From Mytilisepta virgata (lineage: Eukaryota; Mollusca; Bivalvia; Mytilida; Mytilidae): 64,000 bases of DNA. Location: positions 5,084,001-5,148,000 of the forward strand of contig JAPWFG010000015.1 in the NCBI GenBank assembly GCA_028015205.1, written 5' to 3'. The translations under genes and the position numbers were made by a program. This document shows, piece after piece, positions 55,309 through 64,000 of the stretch (position 1 is its first letter; every line of letters starts with the position of its first letter). A model generated the notes under the pieces. That model was not told the origin of the DNA. It did no database searches and saw only the letters and a program-made list of their open reading frames with translations.

Positions 55309-56599
55309 AAAAGGACAAATATACTTAAGGAGCAATCAAAACAAACGTAATCCATTGGACAGACAAACCTGGGAAGACAAATGAACAACCACAAGCACAA
55401 TAAATAAACACAGAAAACTAAAAAACAATGAACAACACGAACTCCTATAAAAACCAGGAGTGAACCCAGGTGCTTCGGAAGGGTAAGCAGTTCCTGCTTC
55501 GTATACGGCACCCGTCGTGAAGTTCAACAAAGTCAATCCGGTGGAAGTCACAAATCGGTGGAGGCACATAAAGTTACGACAGTGGGAACAGGTCCAATGC
55601 CCGTTTGTAATTGAAAATCTTCGTTGCAATGGGTTTTGTATAAGAATAAGAAATAAGTGGAAAAGTTTGGTCTTTGAAATATGGAGGAATTTTAGATTTT
55701 ACTGTTTTGTGGTGAAGGATATTGCTGAGATTTATGGCATCCAAGCCTTTATTAACAAAGCTAACTTTGAGGAACGACCTTTGGTGAGATTCGTCGTTAT
55801 GGATGCGAACTGGTTTGAATAATCTGTGAGAAGCAATATCCGATACCACAGCAGCGAGTTTGTATTCAGCTGAATTAAAATTCTTGATTTGTTGCTCCAT
55901 TGCTTTTTTGTGGAGTGAGCTAAGCTTACACAAAGGAATGAAATATAGTTTAGTTCGAATGTGATGTAGTCCTAAAGGCTTTTGTATGTACGGCAATAAC
56001 GCATTTAAGGAGACATCATGGTCAATAGGCGAGGTGTAATGTCGATGACCATGACTGCGTTTACGGCGTGGAGTTACATTGAAAATATTCATCACATTGA
56101 TTTCGCTGCATTTTGGGCTTGAAAGATTCCCAATGCTGTCAATTTTATCATTGCAACCATATGGCATAGCGGTACCCAATTCCTTAATCCAAAATTCTTC
56201 TGTTTGTCTGCGAAGGGGTGTGCTGAGGTTTGGATTATTATTTATTATTTTGGTAGGGTGATATATTTTTTCTAATATACCAACTTTCATTGATAGGATG
56301 GAATGATCAGGAAGGTTGAAATGTTGATAAACAACCTGATTGGCGTTGTTGTTAATACCTGATCTATGTCCGTTCATTCTTGTATTTAACCTACCTTTTG
56401 TTTCACCCACATAAACCAAGCCACAAAGATTACATTCTACCCCGTATACAATGTTAGTCGATGTACAAGTCAGATGATCATGACTTCTAGTGTTGTAAGA
56501 TTTTCCCGTTAAGTTGCTTGTAAAATACGGTTCTGTTATAAGAATCTTACAAGTTTTACAATTTTTAGATTTGCACGGTGAAATGGTGCAGTGTGGCAC
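55309..56599 (-). pseudogene. Penelope-like element, 3' half with GIY-YIG endonuclease
   Basis: A 341-residue minus-strand frame (55574-56599) begins with a cysteine-rich segment (CKSKNCKTCKIL), then YNTRSHDHLTCTSTNIVYGV and CNLCGLVYVGETKGRLNTRM NGHRSGI. VYGV..LVYVG is the GIY-YIG nuclease core, with the downstream Arg of GETKGRLNTR. A long domain follows (YIQKPLGLHHIRTKLYFIP, SDIASHRLFKPVRIH) before the non-coding 3' tail (ATGGATTAC..TATATTTGTCC) at 55309. A GIY-YIG domain downstream of RT is characteristic of Penelope-like retroelements. The RT itself is absent upstream, so the element is 5'-truncated, but the endonuclease frame is intact. Confidence 0.82.
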
Positions 56600-56619
56600 T
56601 AAACTATTTTAAATAGACG

Positions 56620-57650
56620 TGTAAAAAGGGTCCCTATCAAAATCAATGACCGGAAATATAGAAGTGCCCTAAAAAAGTAAAAGAACGTAATAAAATAAAT
56701 TCCGGGATCACGAGAAATACGACATATTTCATTAAAAAGAGATTATAGTTTGGTAAAATATGATCTATTTTCTTTAAAATCTGTACAAATCTAAGAATTA
56801 AAAGTAACAGTACTGCGGCCAAAAGTTTAAAGATTGTGTGTTTCCAGTTTCCCGACCCAAAATTTTAAATAAACAAGCATGGCTTGTTGACAACAAGCAT
56901 GGCTTGTTGACAACAAGCGTATTAGCTGTCAAATATGGGAATTGTGATCACATATACGTAAACATTTATAAAAACAATAGAAAGCAAATAACTTATTGGT
57001 GGGTGAAATAGGAAACACACAATTTATTTATTTTGGCCTGATAAATATTTTTAATTTTACTTTGTCAGTGAATTCTTATTTTCGTTGACACAAGGAATAA
57101 TAATACTGTATATATATATTCACAGGGCCACATTTAAAAGAATGTCTTTTTCCCCTCCCCCGGGTCTACCCTATGTAAACAGACCAGGCAGGCAGGTACT
57201 TTTTTTTTCCCAACTGGATGTCATGAATGGTTTGACTTGGCTACTGATCATTTGTTTTTGCTCCTTTTGAGTGTATCTATTTAGATTATCAATCCTTGTG
57301 GTTTCAAGCACTATTTAAAAAGTGCATAGAACTAATGTAGCATTAAAAATGTTTGAAAAAGTGTATATTTACTACTTTCTGATTTGACAGTCATTAAAGC
57401 TTATATTATTAACATGCATGTTAATACATGTATGACAAGATGTAGATTCCAAATAGCCATAGTTTATTTGTTGCTTGTTATACATGTATACTCAATGTAT
57501 TTGAAGCCAGGATATTTACCCTAGCACAAAAATCTGAAAATATAAAACTGAAAATCAAACTTTGCAGTTATTTATATATATGTATTTATATAAAAAAAAA
57601 TACATTTAAAGTGTCTGTCATACTACAACAAAATGTCTGGTTTGAACAAT
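56620..57650. other. Non-coding stretch
   Basis: No gene is recognised. AT-rich, with a 23-base direct duplication (CAAGCATGGCTTGTTGACAA then CAA) at about 56876-56922. Confidence 0.45.
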
Positions 57651-57659
57651 ACACAATGA

Positions 57660-58727
57660 CTAGATGAAGGAATGGATGTTTGCTACTCCCTTGTCTGTCA
57701 TTACCACTGGAAACTTATCTTCAGATGCCAGAAACATGTCAACTATCCCATTGAACAGTTTTTGTTTAGCTGGAAAAAAAATACTGTAAAAATAAGTTCA
57801 ATGCATGCTAGGATATCCTAAAGAATATTTACAAATACTAAATATATATAAAAAAGAAGATATGGTATGAATGCCAATGAGATAACTATTCACAAGAGAC
57901 CAAATGACACACAAAATAACAACTATAGGTCACTACGGTCTTCAACAATGAGCAAAGCTCATACCGCGTAGTCAGCTATGACAAGTGTGGCATGGTATGC
58001 GGGGTATAAAAATGACAAAGTCCATACCTGTAAAAAATTTGGGCAGCATTTCGCCTAGGAATTTACCAGTTTACCCCCTCCCACACCATTTCCAGGCCAA
58101 AAGTTTGGGATGTAGATAGAAATGGAGATGGTGGGGGGGCAGATTCATTTATAATGACATGAATCATACACCATCTCCAGGCTTCAAGAAAATCAAGGAC
58201 GTATAACTAATATACGTCCTTGAGAAAATGAAGAAAATTCTTACCTTAAATAATTTTAACATACTAACCAGTAAATCTTGGTGCTGTTTCGTCCAGTTTT
58301 GAAGGCATTTTCGAGTTTGCCTTAGTAGTAGCTTTTCCAATCAGGAGTTAAAAGCATTTTGTGTGTTACTTGTCTGATTATTGTTATTGACATCCGAAAG
58401 TTCGAAGGTGGTGCGTCCCTTAAAATGTCAAATTGGACAAATTTTAGTCTTTTGTCAAACTCATACACAACTCGTATTTCTTCATTAAAATCGGGCTCAA
58501 AAGCCACCCCATGAGCCATCTTATCGGACACAGATACTGTAACCTCATCCGACCAATTTGTCGATGTTGTACCCATCATCAGTTGTTACATGTAGATCGT
58601 AAAGCACGTCGCTCCACGTGCACCTTTGAGAAAAGCTGTACAGACGATTAACCACGATCGGCAATACTTTTGAGGTGTCTTTGTACTTGATCCGCACAGT
58701 AGACGACAATGCGATCTTGTCACCCAT
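57660..58727 (-). pseudogene. Unidentified gene or pseudogene with two frameshifts
   Basis: A minus-strand coding stretch from ATG 58727 (MGDKIALSSTVRIKYKDTSK) to about 58550 continues after a shift with SDEVTVSVSDKMAHGVAFEP and YEFDKRLKFVQFDILRDAPP. After a second shift near 58345 it continues with GKATTKANSKMPSKLDETAP RFT up to donor GTTAGT at 58270. The last exon 57660-57769 (after TTTTTTCCAG) encodes AKQKLFNGIVDMFLASEDKF and PVVMTDKGVANIHSFI, then stops; its phase fits frame 3. The three frames each look protein-like, so either the genome copy is a pseudogene or the assembly has two indels. The protein family is not recognised. Confidence 0.55.
57845..58015. repeat. Dispersed non-coding repeat in the intron of the 57.7-58.7 kb gene
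   Basis: The phrases GATATGGTATGAATGCCAAT, GAGATAACTATTCACAAGAG, GGTCACTACGGTCTTCAACA and ATGAGCAAAGCTCATACCGC look like a repeat I recall as very common in mussel genomes. It occurs only once in this window, so the assignment rests on memory and not on internal comparison. Confidence 0.45.
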
Positions 58728-59625
58728 CTTTCAAGCAGACAGTTTATTCTCGATACATACCGCTAAAATGATAGATAACTCCAGAACGTTCCGAGAGAAA
58801 ACTTCCAGTAACATCGGGACCAATGTTGGAACGGAAACGAATTATTTTCGGGAATAAAAAAAAAATCCGATTTTTTTAGGGCAAATAATTTTTTGACTCG
58901 GGGGCTTTTTTTGACCCGGTCGGGGCGAGGGGAAACAAACATATTTTTTATTTTGGCCCAGTATTCTTTCTCCATGACTGAAGTGTACATTCAAAGGAAG
59001 GCTAGGCTGCTTGGACAATGAGGATTATACTCCGGATCCCTGAAATGAACTTCAGTCGAGGCTCAAATAAATACAAAACATTAAAATTCTTTATTGGTTT
59101 GAATTCCCAAAATAAATGAATTATTACCAAAGTCAACAACAACACAAACAAAAACTTAGACAAATATCGAAAAGATCAAACAAAACATTACAGTGATTTT
59201 CCAACTTTGTTTCAAAGGTGCCTGTGCCTTTCCATTTGGGAAAAACTATCAAAGTCATTAACAAATTGGGATATTTGGAAAACTACTTAATTTCACTTTA
59301 ACAGCACAAGTTTTCTGTTTCTCTGTCCCTTAAATATGTCCACAAGTTGTCTTTATCAGTGTCTGATAATGTTTTATTCAAATGAAATTTTCTTTAAAAT
59401 CTTCTATGATGATTGGTTATCATGTTTTGAGTTATGATTATTCGTTTTTCCGACAGAGGAGGTCCTGTTTGTCTTTTCTTTTTTAACTGAAATTCATTTT
59501 TCATGAATATCTCAAATATTTCATTAAAAGGAAAATAAAAAAATTTACCTATACATTTTGTTTCCAATTTGTTATTATAATTATTATCTTTTCACTGCTT
59601 AAATGCCTCAAATATTTTACAAGAA

Positions 59626-59719
59626 CCGATTTAGCTACAATCATGTAGCTCCTGTGACAACTTTGACTCGGCGGAATCAAAAGTTGTCACAGGACCTACA
59701 TTATTGTAGCTAGGACCGA
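59626..59719. repeat. Hairpin with ~36-base arms
   Basis: The left arm TAGCTACAATCATGTAGCTC and CTGTGACAACTTTGA is mirrored by TCAAAAGTTGTCACAGGACC and TACATTATTGTAGCTA, with a ~10-base loop (CTCGGCGGAA). Only two or three mismatches or bulges. Non-coding. Confidence 0.75.
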
Positions 59720-59767
59720 TTATACATATATTGAGTAGAATTTGTTGATTTTATCGTAAAGTTAATC

Positions 59768-59892
59768 CGTTTTGGGATTCTGTATCTGGAGCTATTTTTC
59801 TGACTTGGCCGCCCACTGAATTATTTTTCTGACTTGGCCGCCCACTGAATTCTACTGAAAAATATCTCCGGACACAGAATCCCAAAAGGTAT
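59768..59892. repeat. Second hairpin with an internal direct duplication
   Basis: The outer arms TTTTGGGATTCTGTATCTGG and TCCGGACACAGAATCCCAAA are inverted. Between them the phrase ATTTTTCTGACTTGGCCGCC followed by CACTGAATT is present twice in tandem. Lies 50 bases from the previous hairpin; the two may belong to one element. Confidence 0.65.
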
Positions 59893-59989
59893 TACCTTTT
59901 TGCCATTGGGAAACAGCAGATTTTTGGCTCTAATTCATATGTAGAAAAGTAACTGCATTATATATTGGTGCATAGAAATGGAAACAAGT

Positions 59990-60765
59990 TGTTTCGGCCA
60001 TAGTAGTTTCGTCCATACTACCAGTTCGGCCATAGAATTAAAGTCGATTCGGCAAGGGAATATTTACACGGAATCTAACAAATATTTAACAAGTTCTAAG
60101 CTCAAAATTTAAGTTTTATTTTATATATATAATAAATATTTGGAAATTAATCATGAAATTTCACAATATTATTTATTTACAAAATGATTAATGATCAATA
60201 TACATGTAAACTAGATATTGTAGATCAATTGTAATTAATTGCAAGGCAAATAAAATGTAATTATGTTCATTACTTCATGATAATTAGCAATTATTTATTC
60301 TTTGATCTGACTATATCCTGCATTTTGTGATTGTTAAGCACACGAAATGGCTGCATATGAGTTATTTTTATACAAGCTTGATCCAAGCTTACCACAAGCT
60401 GATGCAAACTTTTCTTGTTATTGAGAAAATTTTAAAACAATTGTGAGTGTTTCATTATTTACAGAAAAAAATATGATAGTCACGGTGTGATGCCAATAAA
60501 CAGCTGTATATAAACCCAGTCCTTATAAATAGATTTAGGCATACAGCTTGACCACTTTAAAAAGTTTAAGTATCGGTGCCAAAACTTTTTTCTTCTACAA
60601 AGTAAACTACTAAGAATACCTCTCGTAAGAAACACTGATGCTATTAAGTATATATCTCATTATAAAAAGTATGACCGAAACGACTATGGCCGAATCGACT
60701 ATGGCCGAACTGGTCTATGGACGAAACGGTATATTGACGAACTGGTTTATGGCCGAAACGTCTCG
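59990..60765. repeat. Element with clustered TTCGGCCATAG motifs in inverted orientation
   Basis: The left end has GTTTCGGCCATAGTAGTTTC, GTCCATACTACCAGTTCGGC and CATAGAATTAAAGTCGATTC. The right end has the complementary series CGACTATGGCCGAATCGACT, ATGGCCGAACTGGTCTATGG and ACGAAACGGT..TTATGGCCGAAAC. About 600 AT-rich, non-coding bases separate them. It fits an element with subterminal inverted arrays. Target duplication not resolved. Confidence 0.6.
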
Positions 60766-61109
60766 AAAGCCATAAAAAGATATGCTGCATATATTGCATA
60801 AATGATTTTAAAAGATACTGATATTGCAATATTTATTGATTGGAAAGGGGAAGTGGGGGGATACTATTTACTTTACGTCTTTATGGTGCTGTCCTCAACT
60901 TGGCTCAAGATCTTTGATCAAAATCACTCAATCGACAAGAGGAATGTACAGAAAGAAGAAGAAATTTGCTGACAAACATACTTACTGTGATATTCATTAC
61001 AACACGTGCACTTCAAGTATTATTTTGTTTCTAAAGAGATACTTTGAGGAAGGGGAGTACAACCAACAATATCAAATAGAAACTTTAACAATTTGTAACA
61101 GTCATGACA

Positions 61110-61690
61110 GTAGAGCATGATTCCGCACCAACCGGGGATCGAACCCGGAACATTTGGTTCAGTAGTCCCTCGGAGGGGGGGGGGGGGGGGGGGGGTCACT
61201 TCCAATATATGATGAGGTAGGGATGAGCCGCTGGAATAGGTACCTTTTTCACGCTTCGTAATATATGATAAGGGTGTGCAATTGAGATGAAAATATGCGA
61301 TAAGGATAGGAATTACTGATGGGATTATGTGATAAGGTCAATATGTTGCATCTAAATAAAATATCATTCAGTCTGACAGTTTATGTGTATAATCAATCAT
61401 TGCAGTATAAATCAAACATTGTTTTTCTTGAAAATAAAGAATTTTTGTTCTTTATAATCGTTTTGATCCAAATATATGAAAAGGTATACTTTTCGGCATA
61501 AATATATGATTAGGTATACTTTTCTGCTAAAAATATGGGATAAGGTATACATTTTTGAGATTTTTAATATATGATAAGGGTGGGGGTTCTGGTGTGCCAG
61601 CTGCTCACCCCTACCAAAAAACATATTGAGTGACCCCCCCCCCCCCCCCCGAGAGTAGTCCACCGCTCTACCAACTGAGCTAAAGGAGTA
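61110..61690 (-). repeat. tRNA-like (SINE head) sequence split by an insertion
   Basis: On the minus strand, 61690-61654 reads TTTAGCTCAGTTGGTAGAGC and GGTGGACTACT, a D-arm/A-box. 61168-61110 reads GGACTACTGAACCAAATGTT, then CCGGGTTCGATCCCCGG, a T-arm/B-box. Removing the intervening element joins the two halves into a tRNA-like unit. The acceptor stems do not pair, so this is a tRNA-derived repeat or decayed tRNA and not a functional tRNA gene. Confidence 0.65.
61169..61653. mobile_element. 485-bp non-autonomous transposon with 8-bp duplication
   Basis: Flanked by identical AGTAGTCC (61161-61168 and 61654-61661). The ends are inverted: CTCGGAGGGG(G)n-GTCACT at the left; AGTGAC-(C)n-CCCGAG at the right, with the match continuing about 25 bases inward (CAATAT..GGTAGGG(A/G)TGAGC..GCTGG). 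The interior repeats ATATATGATAAGGTATAC-like words five or more times. The 8-base target and short inverted ends suggest the hAT superfamily; no coding capacity. Confidence 0.75.
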
Positions 61691-62233
61691 CCTCAATAGC
61701 GCAGCTAATAGAGGGTGGTTGTAAACCTGTTACGGTTCTATAACTTCTATCGTACAAGCCCCGTTACACTTCCCCACCTTATAGAGGAAATAAAAGGATA
61801 TAGCAAAGTTATTACATGAAGACATCAAGAATATTTCAAATTATAAATAATTTACAAAATTACATGAGAGAATTTCACATGCACAATACAATGTAATAAA
61901 ACGCAACCATTTTTTACACAACCACCTGTTATATCTATAGTGAAAGTCTGAATTCAATTTGCCAAAATGTAAGTTTTTAAATAAAATATCTTCTATACAC
62001 AATTCGATCATTTGTAAACACTGTAAAGGTGCTGATGAAAAATGCCTGATGATTTTCAGGTGTACATGTGTACAGAAAAAAGGGGGAAAGTTGCAAATTC
62101 ATAGGATCTTTTTCCGTTTGTACATTAAAAGTCCAGGAAAATCAAAGAGAAGGCTTTTTCTACTGTACATTTGTCGAAAAGACAAGTTAAATGATTTGGT
62201 TGATTTGAAGTGTCTTGAAAATAGATGTTCAGT

Positions 62234-63722
62234 TTAACGCTTTCTATACCGTCCAGTAAAATCGCTTTTGCTTTTTGACAAAAACAAATTCTGCCTGCTT
62301 TTGACTTGTCCAGTTCTTGGTAAATATGTCCTTTCAAAGGAGTTTTCACTCGACCAATGCACATTTGTTTCTCGCACAGAATTGCTAGTAGATGGGAAGA
62401 TGTTCTGTCTCATGGTAAGACTACCTTGTTTTTTTCTATCGACTGTACACGTCTGTGTTTCGACATTCTGAAGACGTATGTCATTTTTGGAACTTTGTAT
62501 ATCCTCCAATTCAGTTCTAACATTTCTGCTTTCCTCTTTCAGTTTGTTTATCTCATCAAATAACAACTGGAAATCTGACATTTTACATTTTATCTCTTTA
62601 ATATCTTCTCTTTGCGTCTTGTGTTCTTGTTCATGCGCAAGTAGCATTTGTCGAGTAGAGTTGGAGTTTTCTCTCAAATTACTTATTTCCTCATGTATAA
62701 AGTTTATATCGTCGGTATTTGGGTCTTCTTTTGGTTCAACGGCAACCTCGAGGGCCTTTTTTAGCTCAATGTTTTCTTTATTCATTTTTGAAATTTTTTC
62801 TCTCGCTTTTTCAGTTTCTTTTCAAACGTTGCCTTGGAGCTGTTTCAAGTGTTCATTGCCTTCTTTCAGCTTTCTGTATTCATTTTCAATTTTTGTAATT
62901 TTTTCTCTTAGCTCTTTATTTTCATTCTTTATTACACCATTTTCTTCTTTCAAATCATCTATTTCTTTCCTCAGGTTCATTGTATTTTTTTTCATGCTTT
63001 GTATCCATAATATCAACTTGCGTGGAGACCTACATAGGACAAAAAATCTAAAAGTTATTTCAGGAAGTCAGTATGAAATGCAGTTCCAGAGGAGACGAAG
63101 AAAGAAAAAAAACAGAGGTGACCTTAAGCAGTCAACATCTAAAAATCTATTCTTCACAAAACAGGTACCAAAGCCTTAATGAATGTGCAGTTTCTAGCAC
63201 AGGCTTCAAATATAGATTTATTGTTGATTGTTTAACATCCTGTGGCAAATATTTCGTGCTTTTTTAGGACGCGAACCAGTTCAATAATTTATCATACAAT
63301 TCAGATAGAGTTGACAAAGGACACATGGGGAACCGATTTTGACGCCGTAAAAGGATGGGTAGTTGGGTAAGGTCAGATAAATCAGCCTTCTACAGGGACA
63401 ATTAGCCTACTCTTTTTAAAAAACTACAGGAGTGGTTAACGTGCGTGAAGTGTGTCATTATCTGAACCTGTTATCCATTATATGTATATATCCGCTGTCA
63501 GGTTTTCCGTATAGTGACCTGACAAACTCCCAACAAGAGTGTCTCCCCTATCCGCCACATTGGGAAACGATAGACAGCTCTGTGAGTTGAGCTCACGTGA
63601 TCCATCATAAGTGCTTAGTTACATGAAGAAACACACATACAATTCAATTTTTTAACATATGAAAAATACACTCACATCTTTTCTGGCTTCACATTCCAGC
63701 AGTGCCTCAAAAGAAGAACTTT
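62234..63722 (-). pseudogene. Coiled-coil protein interrupted by one in-frame TGA
   Basis: Main exon 62234-63029 follows a good acceptor (TTTTTTGTCCTATGTAG). It encodes a long charged coiled coil: MNLRKEIDDLKEENGVIKNE, NKELREKITKIENEYRKLKE, then GNV, a TGA at 62822-62824, then in the same frame KETEKAREKISKMNKENIEL and on to FTGRYRKR and a stop. An upstream exon 63676-63722 ends GAT/GTGAGT with a phase that fits; the junction creates ATGTCTCCACGC (MSPRK), a possible split start codon. Heptad-rich Glu/Lys/Leu composition, no catalytic domain recognised. The single TGA in an otherwise open 790-base exon suggests a recent nonsense mutation, a sequencing error or readthrough. Function unknown. 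Confidence 0.5.
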
Positions 63723-64000
63723 CTAATAAATAAAAGAAAAATATCAAATACATTTTCCAATTTAATTAATGACAACTTTACATGACTCTCACCTTTAAGC
63801 CCAGTTAAGTGTCAGTTTTATAGTTAGAATACTATTAGCTAATTCTTAATATGATCAAATTATTGTGATACAGATGAAATTAAGGGATTTTTTTAGAACT
63901 TAGTTCATGTATTTAAACCAATAAATACTTCAGAATTTCGGAAATTATAATTATTTTAGTAAAATCTTACCCGTAAGATGCTGACCTTTGGGTAATTGAA

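Noticed and set aside
55517..55822. Plus-strand 101-codon frame
   Set aside because: Antisense shadow of the Penelope-like GIY-YIG frame.
61110..61690. Functional tRNA gene
   Set aside because: A- and B-box-like parts exist, but they are separated by a 485-bp transposon and the acceptor stem does not pair.
62478..63179. Long plus-strand open frame of 233 codons
   Set aside because: It is the antisense of the minus-strand coiled-coil ORF; its Ser/Phe/Leu-rich composition is the complement of Glu/Lys/Leu codons, and it has no domain motifs.

Overview
This is eukaryotic genomic DNA. It is AT-rich, split into many small exons with GT..AG introns and crowded with transposon remnants. The proteins (B-box/coiled-coil kinases, a multi-Ig receptor, an arylsulfatase B-type sulfatase) and the repeats (Penelope-like elements with a GIY-YIG domain, tRNA-derived SINEs, hAT/piggyBac-like MITEs) suggest a lophotrochozoan, most likely a bivalve mollusc and possibly a mytilid. 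The species assignment is inference; the exon structures were read directly from splice sites and reading phase.

Layout. 1-4.9 kb: ~152-bp tandem repeats, two decayed Penelope-like reverse-transcriptase fragments, a minus-strand LINE endonuclease fragment and the first exons of an Ig-domain receptor. 2.6-10.5 kb (+): an 8-exon, 533-aa type I membrane receptor with four Ig-like domains, one TM helix and a tyrosine-rich tail with an ITAM-like motif. 11-15 kb (-): orphan signal-peptide-like and TM/tail exons of a possible second membrane protein. 19.4-27.0 kb (+): gene A, 658 aa: two B-boxes, a coiled coil and a Src-like kinase fold whose catalytic motifs are destroyed and whose activation segment is replaced by an SH3 exon. 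32.0-38.4 kb (+): gene B, 641 aa, a paralogue with a better preserved kinase fold (HKD kept, DFG changed to GFG) and a C-terminal polybasic-CaaX motif. Its introns hold a SINE and a MITE, each with target-site duplications. 38.4-42.2 kb: a minisatellite, a ~145-bp tandem array and a ~1.64-kb hAT-like element containing a ~220-bp hairpin. 42.4-51.4 kb (-): an 8-exon arylsulfatase B-like gene (538 aa) with a duplicated, probably mutually exclusive exon. 53.5-56.6 kb: a 165-bp (55-codon) tandem repeat and the 3' half of a Penelope-like element. 57.7-58.7 kb (-): a gene or pseudogene broken by two frameshifts. 59.6-61.7 kb: hairpins, an inverted-repeat element and a transposon inserted in a tRNA-like sequence. 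62.2-63.7 kb (-): a coiled-coil ORF interrupted by one TGA.

The most interesting content is the tandem pair of TRIM-like/pseudokinase fusion genes close to an Ig receptor with an ITAM-like tail. Together they contain tyrosine motifs, kinase-like domains, an SH3 domain and a lipid anchor signal, the parts of an immune-type signalling pathway. That they work together is a hypothesis, not something the sequence proves.
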